Of a DNA stretch of 64,000 nt, positions 15,599-24,582 are shown piece after piece. The notes beneath the pieces are model-generated. The model did no database searches, was not told where the DNA came from, and was given only the letters and a program-made list of their open reading frames with translations. Origin of the DNA: Paenibacillus sp. BJ-4 (lineage in GTDB: Bacteria > Bacillota > Bacilli > Paenibacillales > Paenibacillaceae); NCBI RefSeq assembly GCF_020404765.1, contig NZ_JAIVEM010000045.1, positions 45,203 through 109,202 of the forward strand. Direction: 5' to 3'. Numbering within the stretch: the stretch's first letter is position 1; every line of letters begins with the position of its first letter. Both the position numbers and the translations under genes were made by a program.

Positions 15599-16804
15599 TT
15601 ATTTGGGCTTATTTTCTCCGATAGGGATTTTCATTTCCAGTTCAGGCAGGTAAGTTCTTTTCGAATTCCCATCTTCATCATATACAGGTTTGCCTTCTGG
15701 TCCAGTTACGTTGAAATAGGGTTTAATGGTAATAAATTTCGGTGTCTTTTTAAAGGGAGCTACGAATATCTTGTAAACTCCAGGCCTTGTTTTAGTACCA
15801 GGACGTCCTGATCCTCCAGTAACCCATTGCTGTTCATGTCCCTCATCATCCAAGATGGCGTAGTCCACTTTGTTCATAGCGAGCCCGTACCCGTATGTCT
15901 CACGCCCAAGCGTTGTCGGCCCCGGGCTTATGTAATGCGTTTTGGTCACGATCATGGTAGTCATGGGCGTCATTTCTAGTTTTTCTACAACCAAATGGGT
16001 AAAATCATTTGATTTTTCAACCCGGGGAGTGAGCACCCTGCTCTTTGAGGGAATTTTTTGCACAGGTAATTCAAACTTAAAAGATTCTTTTATTCCTTGG
16101 ATTTGTATGTCTGCCTTTAGTTTAAATTGGTCAGGAAACTCCTTTCCTGAAGAGTACATTTTCTCTAAATCACTATAATGAATGATGACGGAACCAGGTG
16201 TGCCTCCAGAATTAGTAATCAGTGAAGGACCATCAAATTGAAACGGTTTGCCATTGTACCATAATGTGATATCCTCAATTCGGTCTTGCAGCGCTGTGCC
16301 CAAGGCCTCCCCGTTACTTTCCAGCGTTAGAGCCAGACGGATACCGTCATAAGCAACCTGAGATATGCGGAGTCGGGTTCCGTTATGAGTGCTGCTGACC
16401 GTTGTCTTTGTCACAAGACCTGCTTTCTCGACCTCCTGAAGCCCCGGGTCACCTGCTCGCATAAATGCATTACCACCTGCTGTTGATAATCCTTGATTAG
16501 CTGCTAACTGCAAAACATTGTTGACCATGGGTACTTGCCACAACATTTTTGCCATGTTAGGAGAAACGAATGCCGAGGCTACGATTCCACTGCTCAACAC
16601 CATAGTTGTTGTGAGCAAAGTTCCTATAAATCTACGATGGCGTGAGGTTGAGTCTGCTTGGCCCACATTTTGATAGATAAAACCTGTCTCAATCTGGCTA
16701 TATACAGCCTCCAGCCGTTGCCGTACATACGGTGTAATGACATGCTCATTGCGAACTTTTGCTTTAGCTGTTACCCACTCACTATCAAGTTCAATATCTC
16801 CCAT
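15599..16804 (-). CDS. Membrane anti-sigma factor, DUF4179-type (second copy)
   Basis: A 401-residue product with a cytoplasmic N-terminus (about 1-55), one membrane helix (about 58-80, FIGTLLTTTMVLSSGIVASA) and a large outer domain. It is a paralogue of the protein at 8022-9167: both have SPxMAxxLxQVPxxNxxxQLA after the helix, the SSTHNGTRL/SDTHDGLTL block and a final YLPELEMKIPI/YFPDLEITYPI. The ATG lies inside the end of the sigma gene (14-base overlap), with AAAGGGGA 10 bases upstream. It should restrain the sigma factor next to it. Confidence 0.85.
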   Translation of the reverse strand: MGDIELDSEWVTAKAKVRNEHVITPYVRQRLEAVYSQIETGFIYQNVGQADSTSRHRRFIGTLLTTTMVLSSGIVASAFVSPNMAKMLWQVPMVNNVLQLAANQGLSTAGGNAFMRAGDPGLQEVEKAGLVTKTTVSSTHNGTRLRISQVAYDGIRLALTLESNGEALGTALQDRIEDITLWYNGKPFQFDGPSLITNSGGTPGSVIIHYSDLEKMYSSGKEFPDQFKLKADIQIQGIKESFKFELPVQKIPSKSRVLTPRVEKSNDFTHLVVEKLEMTPMTTMIVTKTHYISPGPTTLGRETYGYGLAMNKVDYAILDDEGHEQQWVTGGSGRPGTKTRPGVYKIFVAPFKKTPKFITIKPYFNVTGPEGKPVYDEDGNSKRTYLPELEMKIPIGENKPK

Positions 16805-17327
16805 GGATCGGCGTTCCCCTTTCTCCCGAATTTGATAGCATGCGAAGCAGAGATTTCCGTGCGCGATACAACCGTGTTTTGACCAGACTCTCTGTAATGC
16901 CCAGCGTTTTCGAAATCTCCTTAATATTCAGATCATAAAAATATCTCAAAATGATAACGAGCCGCATCGGCTCTTCCAATTGATCCACTGCTTCATGCAG
17001 TTCAATATTTTCATACTCGCCGGAAATACCCACTTGGTATGAAAACTCAGATACAGCAACGGAGCGGGAACGCTTTTTAGCAATTTTTTTGGATTCATTA
17101 ATGATGATCCGATACATCCAGGTTTTAAAGAGACTCTCGTCCCGCAGTGTACCTAAAGACTTATATGCCTTGAGTATGGCTTCTTGTAGCGCATCTGCAC
17201 TATCTTGTTCATTTCTCAGGATAGAGTACGCCATTCCGTATAAATCGTTTTCAACTTCTCTAATGATATTCACAAAAGCCCGTCTATCTCCATGTTGTGC
17301 CTTCTTGACTTCATTCTCGATATCCAA
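16791..17327 (-). CDS. ECF-type RNA polymerase sigma factor (second copy)
   Basis: A 178-residue ECF sigma factor: region 2 with YSILRNEQDSADALQEAILK and TWMYRIIINESKK, region 4 with VIILRYFYDLNIKEISKTLG and SLVKTRLYRARKSLLRML. TTG at 17327 is the start, with AAAGGAGG 6 bases upstream. It is only distantly similar to the sigma factor at 7475, so each pair probably has its own target promoters. I could not identify an autoregulatory ECF promoter with confidence in the 60 bases upstream. Confidence 0.9.
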   Translation of the reverse strand: MDIENEVKKAQHGDRRAFVNIIREVENDLYGMAYSILRNEQDSADALQEAILKAYKSLGTLRDESLFKTWMYRIIINESKKIAKKRSRSVAVSEFSYQVGISGEYENIELHEAVDQLEEPMRLVIILRYFYDLNIKEISKTLGITESLVKTRLYRARKSLLRMLSNSGERGTPIHGRY

Positions 17328-17410
17328 AGGAGACCTCCTTTCAAGTTGCCTATCTATTAGATCAACTGGCAGGGCGATCCGTTACAATTTACTTCCAAAT
17401 TACACAACAA

Positions 17411-17451
17411 AAAAGACCTGTTCAACATCTTAATGACGCTAACCGGGTCTT
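17411..17451 (-). terminator. Terminator after the methyltransferase gene
   Basis: AAGACC/GGTCTT stem, extended imperfectly, with T6 on the minus strand. Confidence 0.7.
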
Positions 17452-17502
17452 ACCAAAGATCCTATATTCGTTTCTATTCTAATCCTCTACATAGCTGACA
17501 GA

Positions 17503-18060
17503 TCACAGGCTGCAAGTGAATACATAAGCGGGCGGGACGTTGCAGTGTACCTTTTTAATCTGGATGTCAGCAAAAAAAGTGCGAAAAAAATTGTGTTTCA
17601 CCTTGCTGTACTGGAACGTAATAAATTTGCCCTCCTGACCCAAAACCTCGGCTGTTTGTCCCAAAATAAGGCTGGATAACGCGGCTGGTAGGCTGGTAAA
17701 AGGAAGTCCTGACACGACATAATCCACCTTAGGGACTTCATACTGGCGCATATACTGCGCTACATGCTCAGCAGATCCGTGAATAACGTGCACCCGTTCC
17801 AAGTGTCCATATTTGCTTTGTAGTGTTTTGTAAAACGATTCATTGGTTTCAATCACTAGAAGTAGTGTTTCCGGACGCTTGTTTGAGATCAACTCTTGCG
17901 TAAACACACCGGTACCTGCGCCGTATTCAATAATACACGATGCTTCGTCAAAGGAAATCGGTGTGGTGATTTGCTTGGCCAGCTGTCTTGAACTGGGTAT
18001 GACAGCGCCTACGCTGCGTGGATGCCTAATGTACTCTCGAATAAAGTGAATCGCATTCAT
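17503..18060 (-). CDS. Class I SAM-dependent methyltransferase (rRNA adenine / phospholipid N-methyltransferase-like)
   Basis: A 185-residue product with the SAM-binding motif I IEYGAGTGVFTQEL (about residues 44-57), the acidic end of strand 2 (LLVIETNESF) and the post-motif VVSGLPFTSLP, close to the NLPY/GLPF signature of the KsgA/Erm and PmtA-like group. The N-terminus (FIREYIRHPRSVGAVIPSSR) is typical of phospholipid N-methyltransferase-like proteins. The substrate, lipid or RNA, cannot be fixed from sequence. ATG at 18060 follows AGGGAGAGG; the longer frame to 18117 lacks a ribosome site. Confidence 0.8.
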   Translation of the reverse strand: MNAIHFIREYIRHPRSVGAVIPSSRQLAKQITTPISFDEASCIIEYGAGTGVFTQELISNKRPETLLLVIETNESFYKTLQSKYGHLERVHVIHGSAEHVAQYMRQYEVPKVDYVVSGLPFTSLPAALSSLILGQTAEVLGQEGKFITFQYSKVKHNFFRTFFADIQIKKVHCNVPPAYVFTCSL

Positions 18061-18177
18061 CTTTTCCTCTCCCTGCTTCACACACTTGATAGGCATACGG
18101 TTCATCAATACATCCAATTACTTATTCATTGTATATCGATCAGAATAGTCATTTCAAGCAGGCGACTACCTGAATAT

Positions 18178-18229
18178 AAAAAAGAGCGCAGAGCCTTATT
18201 CGACACTAATCAAATAAAGACTGCCCTCT
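18178..18229 (-). terminator. Probable terminator after minJ
   Basis: AGAGGGCAG and CTGCGCTCT pair (one mismatch) around a long loop, followed by T6 on the minus strand. Confidence 0.6.
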
Positions 18230-18239
18230 TATGATACAT

Positions 18240-19556
18240 CTATTTTTTCACGGTGTCCAAACTTGCCCCCTCCGCCTTCGATGACTGTCCAGCTTTACGT
18301 CGCCGTGCACCTATGTGCATGGCAACAATCCGGTAGATCGAGGCTGGCTGTATGGACACGGCCCAGCTCGCGTCTTCATCTGGTGCAAGCACGACCCCTA
18401 GCTGGTGATGATCGCCATCGTACATGCCACGCTGTACAAACTTGATCTCACCTTGAAGGTTGCGTACCTCCAGTTTGCAAAAGGCAGAATTAATCCGTAA
18501 GGCCTGGTGCAGCTCGGCACGGCTATTCACAACCACGCCATTCACACGGTAAATGGCCTCGCCCGTAAGAATGCCCATGGCCGTCGCCGGGCTGTCCGGC
18601 AGCACAGCAAGAACGCGCATTCCCTGCTCCGGATGAACAAACATCGGACTGAGACGGCTTTCCTCCATATTGCCATACCAGATCAGCGCTTCGTGGGCGA
18701 GGAAGGAGAATAACGCTGCAGGCAACATCAGCGGGCTCCACCAGGCCGCCAGCAGGCTTAGCAGAAGCAAAGCCACGCTGTACAGGAGCAGACGGTTCGA
18801 CGTGAGCACCGCCTTTTGACGTGGTAGGTGGCCCAGCGTTACACTGCTGAAGCCCATCAGGATTGGCAAGGCTGCCAGCATATATCCCGCCCCGGCATCG
18901 CCGCCGAATAAAGGTGTCCATGGAAGCGTGAAGCCTCCCTGAACGGGAACCAACAGCAGCAATGGAATCGGCCATAGGTCTTCCATACGGTAGCCTCCAA
19001 CCAGTCTTCCACGTTTGCCCTCTACAAATAGCGGAGTGGCTGCCTTTCCTCCTTGCCAGCGAACCAGCAGCGCCTCAGCCACGTGCAGCGCAGCGACCAG
19101 CACCAGCAATGCCGGTATATCCAATCCGCGGATGGCAGCTACCGATGTTCCGAGCGCCCCCTGAGGCTGCCAGCCATCTGCGACGTTCAAGGCAAATTGA
19201 GCCACACCCAGCAGACCTACCGAATAGGCCAGGCACAGGTAACGGACACGTACCAGCATGAGCAGCAATGTGGTCACCCACAGACACACGATGGAAGCTG
19301 TGTTTAGATGCACGCTGACGAACATTCCCAGAGCGGAAAGCACTATTCCAGCAATCAAACCACTCCATACGACGCGCCAGGTTTCTCCTGCCCAGCTGTG
19401 CACTTTGGTATGAAAGAGCTTGCGCTCCAGTAGCATTTGCCGACGATAGCCAAGCCCGACAATGAGTACCGAGATATAGTAAAACGGCTGCAAAAGCAGG
19501 TACAAGCAAGCATTCAGAACGCTCCATCCCCATTGTAATGCCCATTCCAAGTTCAT
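18240..19556 (-). CDS. minJ: MinJ-like polytopic membrane protein with PDZ domain
   Basis: A 438-residue product with about eight membrane segments in the first 320 residues and a C-terminal PDZ domain (about 325-400, GMRVLAVLPDSPATAMGILT). Position beside ctpB and the ftsEX block matches minJ (yvjD) of B. subtilis, which links DivIVA to MinCD and places the division inhibitor at poles and septa. ATG at 19556 has AAGGAG 5 bases upstream. The N-terminal membrane part is GC-rich and divergent, so the name rests on domain order and synteny. Confidence 0.75.
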   Translation of the reverse strand: MNLEWALQWGWSVLNACLYLLLQPFYYISVLIVGLGYRRQMLLERKLFHTKVHSWAGETWRVVWSGLIAGIVLSALGMFVSVHLNTASIVCLWVTTLLLMLVRVRYLCLAYSVGLLGVAQFALNVADGWQPQGALGTSVAAIRGLDIPALLVLVAALHVAEALLVRWQGGKAATPLFVEGKRGRLVGGYRMEDLWPIPLLLLVPVQGGFTLPWTPLFGGDAGAGYMLAALPILMGFSSVTLGHLPRQKAVLTSNRLLLYSVALLLLSLLAAWWSPLMLPAALFSFLAHEALIWYGNMEESRLSPMFVHPEQGMRVLAVLPDSPATAMGILTGEAIYRVNGVVVNSRAELHQALRINSAFCKLEVRNLQGEIKFVQRGMYDGDHHQLGVVLAPDEDASWAVSIQPASIYRIVAMHIGARRRKAGQSSKAEGASLDTVKK

Positions 19557-19683
19557 TCACACTCCTTATGCCCCTGGCCCGCTGTATAGCGGATCACGTA
19601 CATTTCATATCCATTTATTCTATATGAAATTGCCAACGTAGGGAAGACAAACCGGCAGACTGCAAATAAATGCCAATATAAAA

Positions 19684-19703
19684 GGAGGCTGTTTCCAGCC
19701 CCC
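19684..19703 (-). terminator. Terminator after ctpB
   Basis: GGGGGCTG/CAGCCTCC stem with loop GAAA and TTTTAT on the minus strand. Confidence 0.8.
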
Positions 19704-19720
19704 TTGTTGTAGCCTTACTA

Positions 19721-21187
19721 TTATTTCGCTGCGCTCGTCTTCATTTCCTTCCGAATCTCTTCAATCCCCTGCTTGAGTTGATTATCGTTTTTCGGATCAC
19801 GAATTTTTTCGATCAGTTTCGCTTCCATCGCCGAAGCTGTCTTCGCATCAATGATACCGCTAGCCGTCAGCTTCGCCTGTTTTTGAAAAGCAATCACAGA
19901 GCTTTCTGTCGTTTTGTCAAAATATCCGTCTTCACGCCCCGGATTGTAACCCAAGCCTTGCAGAATGATTTGCGCATTTTTTACATCGCTGCTATTCATA
20001 TTGTATTTCAGGGACTTTTCTTTGTTTAGTGGTGCCGCTGTGAAGTATTCAGGCTGCTCCACTGCGATATCCGGCTTAATCCCTTTTTTATGAATCCACG
20101 TTCCATTTGGCGTTAGCCATTTGGCAATCGTGATTTTGAGCAGGCTGCCGTCACCCATTTGCTTGTCGTAGCTGGTTTGTACCGTTCCTTTACCAAAGGA
20201 ATTTTCCCCGATCAACACTGCACCAGCGGATTGCTGGAGAGCACCTGCCAGAATTTCGGACGCGCTGGCGCTACCTTTATTCATCAGCAAAGTCACCGGA
20301 TAATTTTTGCTTGAACCTTTGGATTTCTCTTCTTCACGCTTCTGGTTCTTGTCTTCCACTTGTACTATCGTTTTGCCAGAAGGAACAAATTGCTGTGCAA
20401 TCTCAATAACGACAGAAAGCACACCACCGGGATTATTACGCACGTCGATGACGAGCCCTTTAAGCCCTTGCTTTTCCAGCTTCGCCAGTTCTGCTTTGAA
20501 ACGTTCTGCTGTATTTAAGGAGAATTGGGTAATGGTAATAACACCTACACCGTCGCTTTCCATATGAGCTGTGACGGTTTCCATATCAATGTTGTCACGG
20601 GTAATCGTGTATTCGAGCGGATCAGGAGAGCCGCTGCGCTGAATTTTGACCTTAGCCTGACTGCCTTTGGGTCCACGAATTTTGGAAACAGCCTTGTTCA
20701 GATCCAATCCATCCAGTGTTTCACCGTTAACCGACAAAATAATATCCTTAGAGCGAAGCCCCGCCTTTTCAGCCGGAGAGCCTTTAATTGGCGTTACTAC
20801 GACTACTTTCCCGTTTTCCGCCGCTACCTCGGCTCCGATCCCGGTAAAAGAGCCTTCAATAGACTGCTCGAACTGCTGCGCAGTTTCCTTGCCCATATAA
20901 GAGGAATAAGGGTCGCCTAGCGACTCCATCATACCATTGATGGCACCATCCACCAGCTTGGTACGATCCACATCCTGATAATATTGTCCCTGAATCAGGT
21001 CCATCGCTGTCTCAATTTTGCGGATATCACTTCTGGAGGCGGAGCTACTCCCTGTCACACTTGCCAGCAGTCCTTCGCCCAGAGCGCTATTCCCTACTGT
21101 GGTCGTTCCAGTATAAGCAAAAGTGAGCAGACTACCGCCAAGCAGCCCAATCACCATCAAGAGTACTGCTGTACTTTTTTTCAACAT
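19721..21187 (-). CDS. ctpB: C-terminal processing serine protease (S41)
   Basis: A 488-residue product: signal anchor (about 7-27), a PDZ domain (about 110-195, VVVVTPIKGSPAEKAGLRSK), the S41 protease domain with the catalytic serine in MNKGSASASEILAGAL and the lysine in GENSFGKGTVQTSY, and a C-terminal peptidoglycan-binding domain (about 400-460, ILQGLGYNPGREDGYFDKTT). CtpB-type proteases act outside the membrane; in B. subtilis CtpB helps activate sigma-K during sporulation. The PG-binding tail is typical of the Bacillus CtpA/CtpB group. ATG at 21187. Confidence 0.92.
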   Translation of the reverse strand: MLKKSTAVLLMVIGLLGGSLLTFAYTGTTTVGNSALGEGLLASVTGSSSASRSDIRKIETAMDLIQGQYYQDVDRTKLVDGAINGMMESLGDPYSSYMGKETAQQFEQSIEGSFTGIGAEVAAENGKVVVVTPIKGSPAEKAGLRSKDIILSVNGETLDGLDLNKAVSKIRGPKGSQAKVKIQRSGSPDPLEYTITRDNIDMETVTAHMESDGVGVITITQFSLNTAERFKAELAKLEKQGLKGLVIDVRNNPGGVLSVVIEIAQQFVPSGKTIVQVEDKNQKREEEKSKGSSKNYPVTLLMNKGSASASEILAGALQQSAGAVLIGENSFGKGTVQTSYDKQMGDGSLLKITIAKWLTPNGTWIHKKGIKPDIAVEQPEYFTAAPLNKEKSLKYNMNSSDVKNAQIILQGLGYNPGREDGYFDKTTESSVIAFQKQAKLTASGIIDAKTASAMEAKLIEKIRDPKNDNQLKQGIEEIRKEMKTSAAK

Positions 21188-21342
21188 CTAATCGTCCACC
21201 GCCTTCTCTTTATCTTGAATCCTATTTCCTCACAACGTATATCCATTCACGCAGTATACGTCTAGCTTGTACGGAATATGTTAATTGTATCCTACTCCGT
21301 GTCTCAATGCACATGTTCTTCATCGGGTATCAAGCTATGAAA

Positions 21343-21386
21343 GCAAAGCCCTATCTACAACCATATTGGCTACAAATAGGGCTTGC
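21343..21386 (-). terminator. Hairpin between the M23 gene and ctpB
   Basis: GCAAGCCCTATTTGTAG pairs with the complementary GTAGATAGGGCTTTGC segment. A short T-rich stretch is present on both sides, so it probably ends transcription after the M23 gene. Confidence 0.55.
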
Positions 21387-21394
21387 CTTTTCAA

Positions 21395-22678
21395 CTATAG
21401 ATAGTTCATCGGATTTACAGGTTTGTTATTCTCTCGTACCTCAAAATGACAGTGAGGTCCTGTTGAATTGCCCGTCGAACCAATTTCCGCAATTTTTTGA
21501 CCGCGTTTCACAGTTTGTCCCGTATGAACCACCGTACCTCCATTGCGAATATGTCCGTACAGGGTCCATAGCCCGTCTCCGTGGTCAATCACAACCGTGT
21601 TTCCATAGCCACTCCACCATTCCGCAACAATGACAACACCGTCTTCTGCTGCATGAATATCGGTTCCCTGTGGAGCCGCCATATCAATGCCTGTGTGACC
21701 TTTAAGCTTGCCCGTAATCGGATGTACCCGCATGCCAAAAGTAGATGAGAGTCGGTAATGAGATACAGGCAAAGCCAACGTGCCTGATCCGCCCGTATAC
21801 GTACTGGCTGCCGCATGGCTGGAATTTGAGCCGCCGCCTGAGGATGAAGAGGCATATCGCTTCGCCTCAGCAGCACGTGCAGCCGCTCTAGCGCGTGCTG
21901 CTTTAGCAGCCTGCTCCGCTCTGAGCTTGTTTTTCTCCTGCAGCAGACCCACACGTTTGTTAGCGAGGGCTACCAGCATATCATTTTGCTCTTCACTGAT
22001 TTCATCTGACTCAGCAATATCATGATCATAATTGGCAATCAGTCTTTGCTTCTCTTTCTCCTTCGAATTCAGTTCTGCTTTGGCGTTCTGCTTGAGGGCA
22101 TACAGCTTCTTGGCATTTTTATATTCTGTGTCAAGCTGCTTCTTCTTGCTTACGACCAGAGCCTTGTCCTTTTTGTGCTCGTCCAACAGGATTTGATCCT
22201 GCTCCACGATCGTTTTCAAGGAATCTACCCGGCTGAGAAAGTCGCTAAAGCTGGTCGAAGACATAAGCACGTCCATATAGGAGACGGTTCCATCTGTATA
22301 CATCAGACGCACGCGGGTTTCCAGCATTTTTTCCCGTGAATTGATGCGGTCAATTGCTTCGGCCAAATCTTTTTTAGTCGCACGCAGATTATCTTCCGTT
22401 TGATCAATCTGAACCGCTACACGAGTCAGTTGATCACTGACACTGTTAATCTGTTCAAGTACCATTTTCAGGTTTTGCACGGTTTTATTTTTATAATGCT
22501 GGGCATACTGTTTATCTTGAGCAGCCTTTTCCTGCTGTTGCTTGGCAGATTTGGCCTGCTTTTCCAATTGGTTCAGCTGCGAATTGATTTCACTCACGCT
22601 TTTGGCATATCCGTCAGAAGGCTGAATCAGCAATGCGGCTACCAGGGTAGCGGCCAACACAGGTCCTGTTTTCTTCAA
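21395..22678 (-). CDS. Murein hydrolase activator/endopeptidase, EnvC-like M23 protein
   Basis: A 427-residue product: signal peptide (1-25), a long coiled coil (about 27-250, with repeated Gln/Lys/Glu heptads), an Ala/Arg- and Ser-rich linker, and a LytM/M23 domain at the C-terminus with GHTGIDMAAP and GPHCHFEV, so the zinc-binding His/Asp/His set is intact and the domain should be active. TTG at 22678 follows GGATGGGG by 8 bases. It directly follows ftsX, which suggests that FtsEX controls it at the septum, as FtsEX controls EnvC in E. coli and CwlO in B. subtilis. Confidence 0.88.
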   Translation of the reverse strand: MKKTGPVLAATLVAALLIQPSDGYAKSVSEINSQLNQLEKQAKSAKQQQEKAAQDKQYAQHYKNKTVQNLKMVLEQINSVSDQLTRVAVQIDQTEDNLRATKKDLAEAIDRINSREKMLETRVRLMYTDGTVSYMDVLMSSTSFSDFLSRVDSLKTIVEQDQILLDEHKKDKALVVSKKKQLDTEYKNAKKLYALKQNAKAELNSKEKEKQRLIANYDHDIAESDEISEEQNDMLVALANKRVGLLQEKNKLRAEQAAKAARARAAARAAEAKRYASSSSGGGSNSSHAAASTYTGGSGTLALPVSHYRLSSTFGMRVHPITGKLKGHTGIDMAAPQGTDIHAAEDGVVIVAEWWSGYGNTVVIDHGDGLWTLYGHIRNGGTVVHTGQTVKRGQKIAEIGSTGNSTGPHCHFEVRENNKPVNPMNYL

Positions 22679-22764
22679 CTTGCAATCCCCATCCTTTACC
22701 GCAAAATAACACCGGACTTCCCCGTTCTAATTGATATCGATTACGACGTCCACCAAATGATTCT

Positions 22765-23682
22765 TTATACTTTTAAGAACTTGCGCATGGACAGGGTACT
22801 GCCAACAATCCCGACCAGCATCCCCAAAATAACCAGCAAAGCACTCAGCTGAATCCAAATGCCTTCAAGCGGCATCAGCTTCAGCATATTCAGTGCGATG
22901 TCTCCCTGAACAGCTGTGAGCAGACGCTGATAGCCTGTAAATAAAACACCTACCGTAATAAGAGAACCAATGAGACCAATAAGCGCACCTTCGATAAAAA
23001 ACGGCCATCGTATAAAAAAGTTGGTCGCACCGACCAGCTTCATAATGCCAATCTCTCTGCGTCGTGCCAATATCGTCACACGAATCGTATTCGAGATCAA
23101 AAACATGGACATAATTGCCAACCCAGCAACGAATATAAAGCCAACATTACGGATCAGTTTGGTGATCGTAAAGAGGGTCTCTACGGTGCCTTTTCCATAA
23201 CGAACCTTTAAAATCGGCTTTTCTGGATGCAACGTATTCAGCTTCTCAATCTTCTCGGCCACAAATGGAACCGTCGTCGGTTCAATAACCTCTACTACAA
23301 TTTTGTCCGGCAGCGGGTTACTGTCCTTGTCAAAACCCTCCAGCAGGTCTTTGCCGCTGTCTCCCAGATCTTTGCGCAACTCTTCCAATCCTTGAGCTTT
23401 AGTCACAAAGCTGGTTTTGCTGATTTCCGGCATTGCCGCGATTTCTTTTTGCAGCGTTTCACGCATGCTCTGATCCACATTCAGCTCCAGAAATACGTTA
23501 ACCTCCACTTGACTATCGGCTTGATCAGCCAAGGAGTTGACGTTGAGCACCAGCATGATAAACACGCCCAGTATAAGCAGTGACACAATAATTGAGGTGA
23601 TGGATGCTACGGACATCCAGCCATTGCGGAATATGTTTTTGAAACCTTCCCGCATATGACGCAAGAAGGTATTAAAAGTCAT
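22765..23682 (-). CDS. ftsX: Cell division protein FtsX
   Basis: A 305-residue membrane protein: a cytoplasmic N-terminus with a first helix (about 22-45), an extracellular loop of about 120 residues, then three helices (about 170-195, 220-245, 270-295). This is the FtsX/MacB-type topology. With FtsE it forms an ABC-type complex that transmits a signal to a wall hydrolase outside the membrane. It overlaps ftsE by 11 bases, and GAGGGG precedes the ATG. Confidence 0.95.
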   Translation of the reverse strand: MTFNTFLRHMREGFKNIFRNGWMSVASITSIIVSLLILGVFIMLVLNVNSLADQADSQVEVNVFLELNVDQSMRETLQKEIAAMPEISKTSFVTKAQGLEELRKDLGDSGKDLLEGFDKDSNPLPDKIVVEVIEPTTVPFVAEKIEKLNTLHPEKPILKVRYGKGTVETLFTITKLIRNVGFIFVAGLAIMSMFLISNTIRVTILARRREIGIMKLVGATNFFIRWPFFIEGALIGLIGSLITVGVLFTGYQRLLTAVQGDIALNMLKLMPLEGIWIQLSALLVILGMLVGIVGSTLSMRKFLKV

Positions 23683-24358
23683 ATCCGTACTCCCCTCTTA
23701 CCTGATCTCTTACGATGTTGCCATTTTCGATGGCAATAACGCGTTTACGCATGGAGTTCACGATGTCCTTATTGTGTGTTGCCATCACAATGGTCGTTCC
23801 CCGGAAATTAATTTCGTCCAGCAGCTGCATGATCTCCCACGATGTTTCGGGGTCCAGATTACCTGTTGGCTCATCGGCAATGATCACCGAGGGGTTGTTC
23901 ACGATAGCCCGTGCAATCGCTACACGCTGTTGCTCCCCACCGGAAAGCTGGGCAGGCTCACGGTTCATTTTCTCTTTCAAGCCAACCAGTTCGAGCACCT
24001 CTGGCACTCGTTTGCGGATCAGCTTTTTGGGAGCCTCGATAACTTCCATGGCAAACGCTACATTCTCATACGCCGTCAAACGCGGCAAAAGACGGAAATC
24101 CTGAAAAATGACTCCGATGTTACGACGAACATAAGGGATTTTACGCTGTTTGAGCTTCCCGATATTAAATCCATTAACTGAAATTTGCCCCTTGGTCGGT
24201 ACTTCTTCTCTATAAATAAGCTTCATAAAAGTCGATTTACCCGCCCCGGACGGGCCGACTACGTATACGAATTCATTGCGGTCAATTCTGACCGACACTC
24301 CTTGAAGTGCGTGGGTCCCGTTAGTATAGGTCTTCCACACATCCTGCATTTCAATCAC
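23672..24358 (-). CDS. ftsE: Cell division ATP-binding protein FtsE
   Basis: A 228-residue ABC ATPase with Walker [15 protein letters not shown] (about 33-46), Q-loop [10 protein letters not shown], signature [15 protein letters not shown] and Walker [13 protein letters not shown]. It is the cytosolic partner of FtsX. The start is GTG at 24358 (GGGAAG 7 bases upstream); an in-frame ATG lies three codons later. The operon ftsE-ftsX-M23 reads leftwards; the VanW gene diverges from it. Confidence 0.95.
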   Translation of the reverse strand: MIEMQDVWKTYTNGTHALQGVSVRIDRNEFVYVVGPSGAGKSTFMKLIYREEVPTKGQISVNGFNIGKLKQRKIPYVRRNIGVIFQDFRLLPRLTAYENVAFAMEVIEAPKKLIRKRVPEVLELVGLKEKMNREPAQLSGGEQQRVAIARAIVNNPSVIIADEPTGNLDPETSWEIMQLLDEINFRGTTIVMATHNKDIVNSMRKRVIAIENGNIVRDQVRGEYGYDF

Positions 24359-24582
24359 TCGATCACTTCCCGCTGCTTAATCATATTACATATAACCTAA
24401 TACCCATTCGACATATTCCATGCATTTCCTCTATAAACTTCTGTATTTCATCATACCGTTTATCATTGTAACAAATTTGTTACCTAAATAGTACCGAAAG
24501 TTTTCTGCATTTGGCACATATACATGAATATTATGGCACACGAATACGTTACCAAGCTTACAAGACAGGAGACAGCTGCATT

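Noticed and set aside
18523..19560. Long GC-rich frames on both strands across minJ
   Set aside because: They mirror the codon structure of minJ and contain no family motif.
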